Assembly: GCF_003206575.1 (NCBI RefSeq)
Contig: NZ_PZJO01000004.1
Span: forward strand, 316-45,327
DNA length: 45,012 nt
Origin: Salinicola endophyticus
Lineage (GTDB): Bacteria; Pseudomonadota; Gammaproteobacteria; Pseudomonadales; Halomonadaceae
Reading direction: 5' to 3'
Part shown: piece by piece, positions 1 through 10,837 of the stretch
Layout: each line of letters begins with the position of its first letter
Position numbering within the stretch: the stretch's first letter is position 1
Translations under genes and position numbers: made by a program
Notes under the pieces: generated by a model
What the model saw: the letters and a program-made list of their open reading frames with translations, nothing else
Database searches by the model: none
What the model was told of the DNA's origin: nothing

Positions 1-2
1 TG

Positions 3-3000
3 GGCACCGCCATCGCCGGCTCCAACGGCGGTACCTTCACGCTGAACGCGGATGGTTCCTACAGCTTCAATCCGGGAACGGCGTTCGATCACCTGGCCGC
101 GGATCAGCAAGACACCACCCAAGTCAGCTACACCGTCAGCGATGGTCAGGGAGGCTCCGATACTGCCACCTTGACCGTGACAGTCACCGGTACCAACGAT
201 GCCCCGGTGGCACGGCCGGATGCTGCTGAGGTCACGGCCAAGCCGGACTTTGTCTATATCGCGACCGCAGAGGGTACGCTCGAAACCTGGAACTTGACCA
301 CGGGCAGCCAGACCAGCGTCGCGATCAGGGATGACGCCGGCAGTGCTATCCGCAATCTGGGGGATATTTCCAGCAGCGGCACGCCGGGTACGTTGTACGG
401 TGTGGCTTTCACCGACTCGTCGAACGCTTCGACTCTCTACAGCATTCATGCCACGACGGGAGTGGCAACCGCGTTGGGATCCGTGTCAGGTCTCTCTCAG
501 ATCAACTCGCTGGCATCCATGCCGGATGGCAAGCTGGTTGCCGCCAGCGCTGTCACACCAGGGCTGTTCTCGATCGATCCGACAACGATGACCGCTACCA
601 AGATTGCCGCGACCGGCTTCACCGCGGGCGGCGATCTTCAATATATCGGTAGTGACCACCTCTATGTCTCCGACTCGAGCGGACGGGTGCTCGAGGTGGC
701 GCTGAACGCTGATGGCAGCATTCAGACCGATGTACAAGGCAATGCTTCCACGACCGTGGTGGCAAGCATGGGTAGCGATGTCTATGGGTTGGCACAGGGC
801 GCCAGCGGTGACTTGCTGATCGTGACGACCGATGGTCGTGCCACTCCCATGAACGTGGAAACACATGCGCTCGGCACGCCGACCACACTCACGGCACTGA
901 ATGGCGGCACTATCTACGGCAGTGCCAGTGTCATCGATCCCGGTTCGACGTTGGCCAGCGGTAACGTTCTGGCCAACGACAGCGATCCGGAGAGCGATCC
1001 GCTGACGGTGACCAGCGTTGCCAATACGCAAGCGGGCACACAGTCCAGCGTTGCCAGTGGCGAGAGTGTGACCCTTCAGGGCGTCTATGGCACGCTCACG
1101 CTCGAGGCGGACGGTAGCTACAGTTATGCTCTGGATGCCAACCGTCAGGCGACCCGCGGGCTGCCTGAAGATGGCCGGAGCAGTGACGAGTTCACCTACA
1201 CCATCAGCGATGGCCAGGGCGGTACCGACACATCCACCCTGACCGTGACGGTCATCGGCACCAACGATGCACCGGTCATCTCTGGGGTCGACACCGGCTC
1301 GGTGATTGAAGACACCAACGTCAACGCCGCGGGCAATCTGACGACCAAGGGCTCCTTGGCGGTCAGCGACGCTGACGATGGTCAGAGTGCCTTCGTGCCG
1401 GGCAATGCCAGTGCCGCCGCCGGCACACTGGGTACGCTTGCCATCACGGCCGGTGGCAACTGGAGTTACAGCGTTGCCAATAGCGCCGTGCAGTATCTGA
1501 AGGCCGGTGAGACCAAGGTCGAGAACTTCACCGTGACCACCCTCGATGGCACCGCGAAGACGATCTCGGTGACCATCGCGGGTACCAACGAGCTGCCTGA
1601 GGCAAGGGATGTCAGTGTCACCGGTACCGAAGATCCCTCCCCGCTGATTGCTGTCGACCTGTCCGGTACGGACGTGGATGGTTCGATCGCGAGCTTCCAG
1701 ATCACATCGCTCGGGTCCAATGGCAAGTTCTACAGCGATGCAGCCGGCACTCAGCTGTTGACGACCGGAGCGACTCTCGCAGCCAGTGACAATGGGGCGA
1801 CGGTCTACTTCAAGCCCGATGGCAACTGGTCGGGTACCACCTCGCTCAAGTACACGGCGACCGACGACCAGGGTGGCCAGGATTCGACGCCGGCGACGGC
1901 CACGATCAATGTCACGGCAGTGGCCGATGCGCCCTCGCTGACGCTGAGCGGCAACAGCGCCAACGGTAGCGGGTTGCTCAAGGAGACCTTTACCGGTCTA
2001 CCCTTGGGCACCAGCGGCGACGGCGCCAATCCGGCGACACTACAGTCGACGATCGACGCGGCCGACACGCCGGCGACCAGTGGTAACACCACTGACGCCG
2101 CCAATGGCGATGTGCCCGTGGGAACCGCGACTCATATCTCCGGCCTGATGTATCTGGAGGCGGGCAAGACCTACACCTTCAGTGGAGTCGGCGATGACAG
2201 TATTCGTCTGCTGGTCGGCGGCAACGTGGTCGCCCAGGCGACCTGGGGGGAAACCAATGGCACTGGTGAGCCCAAGGGCGCTTACTCGGGCTCCTTCGTG
2301 CCAAGCGTGAACGGTTACTACACGCTCGATCTCTACCAGCACAATCAGAATGGTCCGGGGCACTACAGCCTCAATGTCGGTGTCGACGGCGGCGCGCCGG
2401 TACCGCTCAATACCACCAACTATGTGCTGATGCAGGATGTCAGCGCACTCGACGCCGCCAACGTCAACCACTCCGGGTTGCTCGGCAGCGATGGCCATGG
2501 CAACGGCTACTACCAGCTCTACGCCATGAACGAAGGCGATGAGGACTCGGTCATCCACCTGTCCAAGATCGCCGCGGCGTTGACCGATACCGACGGCTCG
2601 GAGACGCTTGGCGCTGTCACGCTGAGCGGGATTCCGGCAGGTGCCACCCTGAGCGATGGCAGCCATACCTTCGTCGGCAGCAGCGGCAGTGCCAGCGTGG
2701 ATCTGAGCGGCTGGAACCTCGATACGCTGACGCTCAAGCCGGCGGCCAACTACAACGGCACGATCGATCTGACGGCTGCGGTCACCTCGACCGAGAAAAG
2801 CAACGATGACAGCGCCACGACCAGCGTGGCGATTCCGGTCACCGTGCATGCGATCAACGACGCCCCGGTAATCGTGGATCAAGGCTACAGTGCCACCGTT
2901 TCCGAAGAGGGCCTGCCGGGTGGTGTACCCGATACACAGGGCACCTCCGATACCACGGATTCCGCGACCGCCAGCGGTCGCGTGGTCGCCACCGATGTCG

Positions 3001-5780
3001 ATGGCGACACGCTGACCTATACGCTGACGGCGCCCACCACGGCATTGACCTCGGGGGGCACCGCGATCACCTGGAGTGGCAGCGACAGCGGCACGCTCAT
3101 CGGGTCGGCCGGCGGCAAGGAGGTGATTCGCGCCACCATCGATGCCAATGGCCAGTATCAGGTCACGCTGAAAGCCGGGGTCGACCATCCACAGAGCGGC
3201 GAAGATACCCTGAGCTTCGACCTCGGGGTCAAGGTCAGCGATGGCAGCCTGAGTGCCAATAGCCGTATCGGCGTCACCGTGGAAGACGACTCGCCGGTCG
3301 CAAAAACGATCCCGATTGACATCTCTCAGGGGGTAATCAACACCAACGTACTGCTGGTGGTGGATACCTCGTCCAGCATGAACGACAGGGTCGTGGTGGA
3401 TGGCGTCGAGCAGACGCGGCTACAGGTTCTGCAGCAGTCGATTCGAGAGATGCTCGGTCGTTACGACGACATTGGCAACGTCAAGGTGGCGCTGGCGCCG
3501 TTCTCGGACCAGCTCGACAGCTCACCCAAGCAGTGGATGACGGTCGCCGATGCCCTCAAGGTGGTCGATGCGCTGCAGGCCAATGGCGGCACCAACTACG
3601 ACTATGCGCTGAGCAATGCCCAGCATGCCTGGAACGGCAGTGGCAAGCTGACCGGTGATGTGCAGAACGTGTCGTACTTTTTCTCCGACGGTGCGCCGAC
3701 GCTCTCCAGTCAGTACCCGACCAACTATACGCCGGTCGGCAATGATCACTACGTCTACAACGACGGCTCAACGACGGACGTTGGGCTCGGCGATGGTATC
3801 GATGCCAATGAAGAGGCGGCCTGGAAGGCGTTCCTGGGCAACAATTCCATCGACTCGCTGGCGCTGGGGATCGGCGGTGACGTCAGTCAGACCTATCTCA
3901 ATCCCGTGGCCTACGATGGCCGCACCGGTGACGACACCAACGCGGTGATCATCCGAGACCTCAATGGGCTCGACGATGTCGTCGCGGGGACGGTGCAGAT
4001 GCCGCTGCTGCAGGACGGGCTGCTGAGCGGTAGTGCGCACGGGCTGTCGCTGATGGGCGGGGATGGTGGCTTCGTCAAGAGCTTGGCGGTCGATGGTGTG
4101 ATCTTCACCTTCGACAAGAGCAGCGGCGCCGTCACTGCCTCGTCGAGCGCTGCCACCTATACCTACGACAGCAGTTCGCACAAGCTTGGCGTCACCACGG
4201 AGCTGGGTGGCAAGCTGGTCATGGACATGGACGATGGCAGCTACCGCTACACAGCGAAGCTGGGCAGCTACGGTACCGACGCCATTCGCTATACCCTGAG
4301 CGATGCCGATGGCGACACCGCCAGCGGGGTGATGAACATCAACGTCAAGAACGGCGTGACCTCGGCGCAGGACGATCACATCATCACCAATATCCTGAGC
4401 CCGAGCCTGAGCATCGGCGCCGATGTGCTGCTCGCCAATGACGCCATCGCGGCGGGTACCACGGCGACCACCGACGGGTTGACGCTGACCACCGGCTGGA
4501 AGGATCGTGCATCCGATTTCACTGCGACCAGCGTACAGACCCAGGACAAGCGCAGCGTCGATGCTTTCTCACTGGATCGCAGTAGCTTCTCGACAGTGGG
4601 GCAGGCGGCCAACACCGCGGCAACCGTGGTGCGTGGGTACTTGGCGGGGGCTGGCCTGCTCGGCTTTGGCAGCAACGCCAACGATCTCATGACGTTGACC
4701 CTGCGCGCCGGTGAATCCCTGACCCTGGCGACCAATGTCGCCGGCAGTGTGGAACTGGCCTACAAGGGCTCGAATGACCATTACTTCACTGGGCTGGCCA
4801 ATGGCGGCACTTTCACCAACACGAGCGGTGCCGACAAGAGCTATACCGTTGCGGTCATGAACGTGAAGGATAGTGGCTCCGGGGTGCTGGACGGTTATGG
4901 CGCGGAGACCTACGACCTGTCGATGAAGGTCGGTTATGCCAACGCCGCTGACATGACCACGACGCTGAGGACTGACTACACGCTCACCGATAGCGATGGC
5001 ACTACCGACACGGCGGCGGTGACTGTCGACTACCATCGCGGGCAGACGCTGACCGGCACCGACGGCAACGACACGCTGATGGCCAACGACAGTGGCACGA
5101 CGCTCCAGGGTGGCAAGGGTGACGATGTGCTGGTCGGCGGCAAGGGCAACGACACCCTCGTCGGTGGCGAAGGCAACGACGTTCTCATGGGGGGCGATGG
5201 CAACGACATCCTCACTGGTGGCGACGGCAATGACATCCTGCGCGGCGGCGAGGGCAACGACACCCTGAGCGGCGGTGCCGGGCGTGATACCTTGATCGGG
5301 GGTGCCGGCAACGACATCCTCGATGGCGGCCCGGGGGCCGATCGCCTCGAGGGAGGCAAGGGCAACGATATCCTCACTGGGGGCGACGGCAGCGATACCT
5401 TCGCCTGGATGCGTGGTGACCAGGGCTCTTCGAGTACCCCGGCGGTCGATCGCATCACCGACTTCAAGGGCGGTGACGGCGGTGACCGGATCGACCTCTC
5501 CGACATGCTCGACATCGGCAGTTCGAGTCTCTCCAACGCCGATCTTGCCTCATTGGCGGCGCAGCAACTGCACTTCGTCAAGGGCGAGGCCGGCGGTGCG
5601 CCGGGCAACGCCACCAGTGGCGGCTCGACGCTGGAGATCAAGACAGGTGGCCCGGAAGGGGCCGTGACCCAGAAGATCGTCTTCAGCAATGTCGACATGA
5701 CCAGCCTGGGCGGCTCCGATACCGAGATCATCAAGACGCTGCTGGATCACGGCAACCTGAAGACGAACATGGACGGTTGA
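3..5780 (+). CDS. LapA/BapA-type RTX adhesin, C-terminal part (5' end outside window)
   Basis: Giant surface adhesin secreted by a type I system. The reading frame is open from base 3 with no start, so the N-terminal part, including any LapG-cleaved retention module, lies upstream. In order it shows the end of a VCBS repeat (TVTGTNDAP, about 180-200); a propeller-like segment (about 237-920); a VCBS repeat (about 945-1275); further VCBS/cadherin-like beta domains; a PA14-like segment (about 2110-2400); a von Willebrand A domain with MIDAS residues DTSSS (3363-3377), GGTNYD and FSDGAP; then eleven RTX nonapeptides (5109-5405). The tail has the type I secretion pattern DRITDF...DRIDLSDML (about 5445-5510). 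Calcium probably folds the RTX array after secretion. The secretion genes follow directly. Family assignment is firm; the ligand is unknown. Confidence 0.95.
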   Translation, partial: GTAIAGSNGGTFTLNADGSYSFNPGTAFDHLAADQQDTTQVSYTVSDGQGGSDTATLTVTVTGTNDAPVARPDAAEVTAKPDFVYIATAEGTLETWNLTTGSQTSVAIRDDAGSAIRNLGDISSSGTPGTLYGVAFTDSSNASTLYSIHATTGVATALGSVSGLSQINSLASMPDGKLVAASAVTPGLFSIDPTTMTATKIAATGFTAGGDLQYIGSDHLYVSDSSGRVLEVALNADGSIQTDVQGNASTTVVASMGSDVYGLAQGASGDLLIVTTDGRATPMNVETHALGTPTTLTALNGGTIYGSASVIDPGSTLASGNVLANDSDPESDPLTVTSVANTQAGTQSSVASGESVTLQGVYGTLTLEADGSYSYALDANRQATRGLPEDGRSSDEFTYTISDGQGGTDTSTLTVTVIGTNDAPVISGVDTGSVIEDTNVNAAGNLTTKGSLAVSDADDGQSAFVPGNASAAAGTLGTLAITAGGNWSYSVANSAVQYLKAGETKVENFTVTTLDGTAKTISVTIAGTNELPEARDVSVTGTEDPSPLIAVDLSGTDVDGSIASFQITSLGSNGKFYSDAAGTQLLTTGATLAASDNGATVYFKPDGNWSGTTSLKYTATDDQGGQDSTPATATINVTAVADAPSLTLSGNSANGSGLLKETFTGLPLGTSGDGANPATLQSTIDAADTPATSGNTTDAANGDVPVGTATHISGLMYLEAGKTYTFSGVGDDSIRLLVGGNVVAQATWGETNGTGEPKGAYSGSFVPSVNGYYTLDLYQHNQNGPGHYSLNVGVDGGAPVPLNTTNYVLMQDVSALDAANVNHSGLLGSDGHGNGYYQLYAMNEGDEDSVIHLSKIAAALTDTDGSETLGAVTLSGIPAGATLSDGSHTFVGSSGSASVDLSGWNLDTLTLKPAANYNGTIDLTAAVTSTEKSNDDSATTSVAIPVTVHAINDAPVIVDQGYSATVSEEGLPGGVPDTQGTSDTTDSATASGRVVATDVDGDTLTYTLTAPTTALTSGGTAITWSGSDSGTLIGSAGGKEVIRATIDANGQYQVTLKAGVDHPQSGEDTLSFDLGVKVSDGSLSANSRIGVTVEDDSPVAKTIPIDISQGVINTNVLLVVDTSSSMNDRVVVDGVEQTRLQVLQQSIREMLGRYDDIGNVKVALAPFSDQLDSSPKQWMTVADALKVVDALQANGGTNYDYALSNAQHAWNGSGKLTGDVQNVSYFFSDGAPTLSSQYPTNYTPVGNDHYVYNDGSTTDVGLGDGIDANEEAAWKAFLGNNSIDSLALGIGGDVSQTYLNPVAYDGRTGDDTNAVIIRDLNGLDDVVAGTVQMPLLQDGLLSGSAHGLSLMGGDGGFVKSLAVDGVIFTFDKSSGAVTASSSAATYTYDSSSHKLGVTTELGGKLVMDMDDGSYRYTAKLGSYGTDAIRYTLSDADGDTASGVMNINVKNGVTSAQDDHIITNILSPSLSIGADVLLANDAIAAGTTATTDGLTLTTGWKDRASDFTATSVQTQDKRSVDAFSLDRSSFSTVGQAANTAATVVRGYLAGAGLLGFGSNANDLMTLTLRAGESLTLATNVAGSVELAYKGSNDHYFTGLANGGTFTNTSGADKSYTVAVMNVKDSGSGVLDGYGAETYDLSMKVGYANAADMTTTLRTDYTLTDSDGTTDTAAVTVDYHRGQTLTGTDGNDTLMANDSGTTLQGGKGDDVLVGGKGNDTLVGGEGNDVLMGGDGNDILTGGDGNDILRGGEGNDTLSGGAGRDTLIGGAGNDILDGGPGADRLEGGKGNDILTGGDGSDTFAWMRGDQGSSSTPAVDRITDFKGGDGGDRIDLSDMLDIGSSSLSNADLASLAAQQLHFVKGEAGGAPGNATSGGSTLEIKTGGPEGAVTQKIVFSNVDMTSLGGSDTEIIKTLLDHGNLKTNMDG
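5109..5405 (+). repeat. RTX nonapeptide array (11 tandem GGxGxDxLx units)
   Basis: Eleven in-frame 27-bp units encode [13 protein letters not shown] nonapeptides, such as GGKGNDTLV and GGDGNDILT, without interruption; the last unit ends GSDTFA. This is the calcium-binding beta-roll of the adhesin. The units are diverged at DNA level but keep G-G-x-G-x-D spacing throughout. A further diverged unit (GTDGNDTLM) precedes the array. Confidence 0.95.
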
Positions 5781-5822
5781 GGGGCGACAGCTTGAGACGC
5801 ACCAGAATGAATAGCCACGACC

Positions 5823-8048
5823 ATGGCATGGCAGGAGAGCACAGGTTTGGTTGATGAACCGACACCCCTTCGTCCCGATCCGCTAGGCGAGAAGGAGAGC
5901 GACCCGCTACTGGGGTCGCTCGTGTTCCTGTCGCGCCATCATGGCGTCCCGCGCTCGGGCGACGTGATCAGCGATGGATTGCCGCTGGACGAAGGGCGTC
6001 TGACGCTCGCCCTGGTGCCGCGCGCCGCACATCGTGCCGGGCTATCGGCCAAGCTCGTCAGCCAGCGTCCCGATCGGGTCGCCGACATCCTGCTGCCGTG
6101 TATCGTCGTGCTCCAGGGGCGCCGTGCTGCCGTGTTGCTCGAGCGCGATGCCGAGCGCCAGCAGGCGACGGTCTATCTCCCCGAGGCGGATGGCACCCAG
6201 GAGGTCGATATGGCCTCGCTGTGCGAACAGGCCACCGGGCAGATCATCTATGTGCGCCGCGAGCATCGCTTCGATGCGCGCGCGCCGGAGACGGTCAAGC
6301 TGGCCGACGGCCACTGGTTCTGGTCGACGCTCAAGCTCTCCACGCCGATCTATCGCGATGTCCTGATCGCGTCGCTGCTGGTCAATCTGTTCGCCCTGGC
6401 CGCGCCGCTGTTCACCATGAACGTCTATGACAAGGTGGTGCCCAACCTGGCCTTCGACACCCTCTGGGTGCTGGCGACCGGGATGGGCATCATCGTCGGT
6501 TTCGACCTGTTGATGCGCCAGGTACGCGCCTGGTTTCTGGACACCGCGGGCAAGAAGTCGGAAGTGCTGCTGTCTTCCAAGATATTTGCCAAGGTAATGA
6601 ATCTGCGCATGGATGCCCGTCCGGTCTCCGTGGGGGCTTTCGTCAAGCACCTGCAGGAGTTCGACTCGGTGCGCGACTTCTTCACCTCGATGACCATGAC
6701 GACCCTGGTGGACCTGCCATTCGCGCTGCTGTTCCTGCTGGTGGTATGGATCATCGGAGGCCCCCTGGTCCTGGTGCCGCTGGTCGCGCTGATCATTCTG
6801 ATCGGCTACTCGATCGCCATTCAGTGGCCGCTGAAGCGCTCGATCGAGCTGGGCTCGCGCCTGGCCACCGAGAAGCACGCGCGGCTGGTCGAGAGCGTGG
6901 CCGGGCTGGAGAGCATCAAGCTCGCCAACGCCCAGGGCGAAACCCAGCGACGCTACGAGCGCGCCGTCGGCGAGATCGCCAAGTGGGGCGTCAAGAGTCG
7001 CAACCTCTCGACCTCGGTCTCGTCGTTGACCACCACGATCAACCAGCTCTCTACGGTGTGTCTGGTGGTGCTCGGGGTCTACTTGATCGGTGAAGGCAAG
7101 CTCTCGATGGGCGGTCTGATCGCTGGCGTCATGCTCACCGGGCGCGCGCTGCAGCCGCTGGCGCAGATGGCGCTGCTGATCACCCGTTTCGGTCAGACCC
7201 GCAGCGCCATGGCGGCGATCGACCAGATCATGCAGTTGCCCGACGAGGTCGAAGCGGACAAGAACTATGTCCATCGTGACCGCCTCAACATGCGGATCGA
7301 GTTCGATCATGTCGGCTTTCGCTACGGCGACGACTCCCCCGAGGTGCTCAGCGACGTCTCGTTCACCATCGAGCCGGGAGAGCGAGTCGCGATCATCGGC
7401 CGCATGGGCGCGGGCAAGAGTACCGTGCAGCGGCTGATGAGCGGCCTCTACCGCGCCTCCGAAGGCAGCGTGCGTATCGATGGTCTCGATATCAATCAGG
7501 TCCATCCGGCGGACATACGCCGGCATATCGGTTTCGCCGGTCAGGACAGCACGCTGTTCTTCGGCTCGATCCGCGACAACCTCATTCTCGGCCAGCCTTA
7601 TGCCAGTGATGAAGCCATCCATCGCGCGGCTGACATCAGCGGGGTGTCCGATTTCACCCGGCGCGATCCGGACGGGCTCGACCGTCAGGTGGGTGAGGGC
7701 GGGCGGCTGCTGTCGAGCGGCCAGCGCCAGTCGGTGCTGCTGGCCCGGGCCATCCTCAGCAATCCGGCGCTGCTGCTGCTGGACGAGCCCGGCTCGTACA
7801 TGGACAACCGCGCCGAAGCGCTGCTGCGGCGCACACTGCGGGAGCTACCGCGCAGCCAGACCCTGGTGCTGGTGACGCACAAGAGTGCGATGCTCGAGGT
7901 CGCCGAGCGCATCATCGTGCTCGACAGCGGCCGCGTGATCGCCGACGGGCCCAAGCCGACGGTGCTCAAGGCGCTCAACGAGGGACGTGTGCAGGCGCCA
8001 TCCGAGGCGGCCTCGGCGCGGACGTCGGAGGCCAAGCATGGCGGGTAA
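5823..8048 (+). CDS. lapB: Type I secretion ABC transporter/permease, LapB-like
   Basis: Inner-membrane ATPase that energises export of the upstream adhesin. The 741-residue layout is a C39-peptidase-like domain (about 1-140), a six-helix transmembrane region (about 160-450) and an ATPase. The ATPase has Walker A GRMGAGKST (526-534), signature LSSGQ (630-634), Walker B LLLLDEP with Asp654 and H-loop VTHKS. The C39-like domain lacks the catalytic Cys motif (SLVFLSRHHG at that site), as expected for LapB-type exporters that do not cut a leader. The ATG at 5823 has a poor ribosome site; TTG at 5847, behind CAGGAGAG, is an alternative start. The gene overlaps the adaptor gene by 11 bp. The symbol is by family and context. 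Confidence 0.93.
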   Translation: MAWQESTGLVDEPTPLRPDPLGEKESDPLLGSLVFLSRHHGVPRSGDVISDGLPLDEGRLTLALVPRAAHRAGLSAKLVSQRPDRVADILLPCIVVLQGRRAAVLLERDAERQQATVYLPEADGTQEVDMASLCEQATGQIIYVRREHRFDARAPETVKLADGHWFWSTLKLSTPIYRDVLIASLLVNLFALAAPLFTMNVYDKVVPNLAFDTLWVLATGMGIIVGFDLLMRQVRAWFLDTAGKKSEVLLSSKIFAKVMNLRMDARPVSVGAFVKHLQEFDSVRDFFTSMTMTTLVDLPFALLFLLVVWIIGGPLVLVPLVALIILIGYSIAIQWPLKRSIELGSRLATEKHARLVESVAGLESIKLANAQGETQRRYERAVGEIAKWGVKSRNLSTSVSSLTTTINQLSTVCLVVLGVYLIGEGKLSMGGLIAGVMLTGRALQPLAQMALLITRFGQTRSAMAAIDQIMQLPDEVEADKNYVHRDRLNMRIEFDHVGFRYGDDSPEVLSDVSFTIEPGERVAIIGRMGAGKSTVQRLMSGLYRASEGSVRIDGLDINQVHPADIRRHIGFAGQDSTLFFGSIRDNLILGQPYASDEAIHRAADISGVSDFTRRDPDGLDRQVGEGGRLLSSGQRQSVLLARAILSNPALLLLDEPGSYMDNRAEALLRRTLRELPRSQTLVLVTHKSAMLEVAERIIVLDSGRVIADGPKPTVLKALNEGRVQAPSEAASARTSEAKHGG

Positions 8049-9435
8049 GGTGCTCAAGTGGCCGCGGCCGACGGCCAAGGAGCTGGAGCTGGCCGACGAC
8101 GCCAGCGCTGCGACCCTGCTGGCCACGCCCTGGCGTTCACGCATCCTGATCTGGGTGCTGCTGGCGTTCTTCGTCGCCTTCCTGGTGTGGGCGGGGCTCT
8201 CGAGTATCGAGGTGGTGACCCGCGGCATGGGGCAGGTAGTGCCCTCGTCGCGGCTGCAGACGATCCAGAACCTCGAGGGCGGCATCGTACGCGATATCTA
8301 CGTGCAGGAAGGGGATCTCGTCGATGCCGGTCAGCCGCTGGCGCGCATCGACCCGACCCGGGCCAGCTCCGATCTCGCCGAGCGCGAGTCGACCCTGTCC
8401 GGGCTGCAGGCGACGGTGGCGCAGTATCAGGCCGAGATGGCGTCGGTGACGGTGAAGCCCAAGGCCGAAGACTGGCGCGATCAGGTTGCGGTGTCGACCC
8501 AACCGCTGCCGGTCAGCGACACCTTCCGGAAGACCAACCCGGACATCTACTCCGCCGCCGAGAATGCTTACAGCGCACGCCTCAGCAGTCTGCGCTCCCA
8601 GCTCGACCAGGCCTCGGCGCAGATCGAACAGCGTCAGCAGGAGTTGCAGGAGTTGCGCTCCAAGGCGCAGTCGCTCTCGCGCAGCTACCAGCTCTCGCGC
8701 CAGCAGCTCGGCATTACGGCACCACTGGTCAAGGAGGGCGTGGTGTCGCGGGTGGACCTGCTCAATCTGCAGCGCCAGGTCAACGACCAGCGTGGCGATC
8801 TGGAGTCTGCGCAGCTTTCCATTCCGGCCAAGCAGTCGGAGTTGCAGGAGGCGATCAGCAAGCGGCGCGACGTGGCGCAGCAGTTCCGCTCACGCAGTGC
8901 CGACGCCCTGAGCGAGGCGCGCGGCAAGCTGGACAGTCTGCAGCAGGGGCGCGCCAGCTTGCAGGATCGGGTCGACCGCACCCTGATCACCTCACCGGTG
9001 CGTGGCAAGGTGCAGTCGATCAACGTCAACACCATCGGCGGTGTGGTCGAGCCCGGCGCGAGCCTGATGCAGATCGTGCCGATCGAGGACAAGCTGTTGG
9101 TGGAGGCCAAGGTGGCACCGCGGGATATCGGCTTCATCCAGCCGGGGCAGCCGGCCACGGTCAAGCTCTCGGCCTACGACTTCACCATCTACGGTGGGCT
9201 CAAGGGCAAGGTGCTGCGGATCAGCCCGGACACCGAAGAGGACGACAAGGGCAACATCTACTACGTGGTCACCGTGCGTACCGACAGCAACCATCTCGGC
9301 AAGAACAGCGACGACCTACCGATCATTCCCGGCATGCAGGCCACGGTGGACATCATCACCGGCCGCCAGACCATCCTGCAGTATCTGCTCAAGCCGATTC
9401 TGCGGGCCCAGCAGAGCGCGATGCGTGAACGCTGA
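8038..9435 (+). CDS. lapC: HlyD-family periplasmic adaptor, LapC-like
   Basis: Membrane-fusion protein linking the ABC transporter to the TolC-like pore. It is 465 residues with one N-terminal membrane segment (about 35-57, RILIWVLLAFFVAFLVWAGL). The first half of the lipoyl/barrel-sandwich domain follows (NLEGGIVRDIYVQEGD), then a long Gln/Leu-rich coiled-coil hairpin (about 180-320), the second lipoyl half (ITSPVRGKVQSIN) and a beta-barrel. The ATG at 8038 lies inside the transporter's last codons and fits both the hydrophobic topology and translational coupling. An in-frame extension to 7987 exists but would add an Arg-rich stretch and is unlikely. Family is clear. Confidence 0.94.
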   Translation: MAGKVLKWPRPTAKELELADDASAATLLATPWRSRILIWVLLAFFVAFLVWAGLSSIEVVTRGMGQVVPSSRLQTIQNLEGGIVRDIYVQEGDLVDAGQPLARIDPTRASSDLAERESTLSGLQATVAQYQAEMASVTVKPKAEDWRDQVAVSTQPLPVSDTFRKTNPDIYSAAENAYSARLSSLRSQLDQASAQIEQRQQELQELRSKAQSLSRSYQLSRQQLGITAPLVKEGVVSRVDLLNLQRQVNDQRGDLESAQLSIPAKQSELQEAISKRRDVAQQFRSRSADALSEARGKLDSLQQGRASLQDRVDRTLITSPVRGKVQSINVNTIGGVVEPGASLMQIVPIEDKLLVEAKVAPRDIGFIQPGQPATVKLSAYDFTIYGGLKGKVLRISPDTEEDDKGNIYYVVTVRTDSNHLGKNSDDLPIIPGMQATVDIITGRQTILQYLLKPILRAQQSAMRER

Positions 9436-9477
9436 GGGGCCAGGAAGGGAACATTACAACGGAGAGACATGATTACC

Positions 9478-10821
9478 ATGAGGCAATGGATCCTAGGCAT
9501 CGGGGTGGCCGCGCTGGCGGGCAGCGTGCAGGCGCAGAGCCTGACTGAGGCCGTGACCCAAGCGGTCATGCAGTACCCCACCACGCGTACCGAGATGGCG
9601 CGTTACCAGCAGAATCTGGAGGACGCGCGGGCGCAGCGTGGGGCCTATCTGCCGTCGCTGAGTCTCGAGGGACGTGTCGGTTACGGTGCCAACGAGAGCG
9701 AGAGCAGTGGCGTCTCCCGCGATAGTGACGCGCACAGCTATCGGCGTGCGCAGCTGACGCTGTCGCAACTGATCTGGGATGGCAACACCACCGTCGAGCG
9801 GATTCGCCAGGCCGACGAAGAGAGCAACTACCAGCGCTGGCAGGTGGCGGCGGTGGCCAATCAGGTCGGGCTGACCACGATCCAGGCCTATCTTGATGTG
9901 CTGCGCAGCCAGCGGCTGGTGGAGCTGGCCCAGCGAAATGTCGATACGCACCAGCGCATCGCCGCCGATATCCGCCGCCGCTCCGAGCTGGGCGCGGGCA
10001 CGGCCGCCGACACCATCCAGGTGGACGGCCGCATGTCTCAGGCGCAGGCGAGCCTGATCGCTGCCCGCAACAACCTCGACGATGCGACCTCGGCTTTCCT
10101 GCGCTACGTCGGTGAGACGCCGCGTAACCTGATGCTGCCGCCAGCGGTCGACATGAGCCGGGTACCGCAGTCCTTTGATGCCGCCATGGCCATGGCCACG
10201 GCGCAGAATCCACTGGTCGTCGCGGCCTCTCACTCGATCGCCGCCGCCCATCATGAAGTGGCCGCCAAACGCGGGGATTTCCTGCCCACCTTCCGCGCCG
10301 AGGCGAGCCGCCTGGCCAGCCGCGATTATGATTTCAAGGGCGACAGTGCCGACGACTGGAACGCCGATCTGGTGATGTCGTGGAATCTCTATCGCGGCGG
10401 TATCGACCTGGCCCAGTTGCACTCCCGGGAGGATGCCCTGCGCGCAGTGCGTTACGACAGCGACCGCTCGCTGCGCGAGGTTCGCGACGAGCTGCGACTG
10501 GCCTGGAACGCGCGCGACTACGTCTCCAGTCAGTTGCCATTTCTGAGCCGCTACGTCGAAGCCAGCCAGCAGACTCGGATCAACTACCGCAAGCAGTTCG
10601 ATATCGGCCGGCGCACGCTGCTCGATCTGCTCGACAGCGAAACCGAACTCTACGACGCCGAGCGCTCCCAGGTAGATGCCGAATTCTCGCTGCGCCGCGC
10701 CAACTATCGGCTGCTCGCCGCCACGGGTCAGCTGCTCGATACGCTCCAGGTGGATGTCGGCCTGATCGCCGATGCCGGGGAAAGCTATCCGAGCACCACC
10801 CCGCCGGGGCCCCAGGGTTGA
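9478..10821 (+). CDS. lapE: TolC-family outer membrane efflux protein, LapE-like
   Basis: Outer-membrane channel of the type I system, about 447 residues. The start MRQWILGIGVAALAGSVQAQS is a good signal peptide with probable cleavage after QAQ. The mature protein has two OEP repeats; the pattern TIQAYLDVLRSQRLVELAQRN and the later RYVEASQQTRINYRKQFDIG are typical of the helical barrel. The ATG at 9469 is also possible; GGAGAG at 9461-9466 is only 2 nt from 9469 but 11 nt from 9478, so I favour 9478. It lies 42 bp after the adaptor gene and 16 bp before the LapD-like gene, in one apparent operon. Confidence 0.92.
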   Translation: MRQWILGIGVAALAGSVQAQSLTEAVTQAVMQYPTTRTEMARYQQNLEDARAQRGAYLPSLSLEGRVGYGANESESSGVSRDSDAHSYRRAQLTLSQLIWDGNTTVERIRQADEESNYQRWQVAAVANQVGLTTIQAYLDVLRSQRLVELAQRNVDTHQRIAADIRRRSELGAGTAADTIQVDGRMSQAQASLIAARNNLDDATSAFLRYVGETPRNLMLPPAVDMSRVPQSFDAAMAMATAQNPLVVAASHSIAAAHHEVAAKRGDFLPTFRAEASRLASRDYDFKGDSADDWNADLVMSWNLYRGGIDLAQLHSREDALRAVRYDSDRSLREVRDELRLAWNARDYVSSQLPFLSRYVEASQQTRINYRKQFDIGRRTLLDLLDSETELYDAERSQVDAEFSLRRANYRLLAATGQLLDTLQVDVGLIADAGESYPSTTPPGPQG

Positions 10822-10837
10822 ACAAGGAGAGGATGCT

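Noticed and set aside
6042-7622. Long minus-strand frame opposite the ABC transporter
   Set aside because: His/Gln/Arg-rich composition typical of antisense frames in GC-rich DNA; the + strand has clear motifs.
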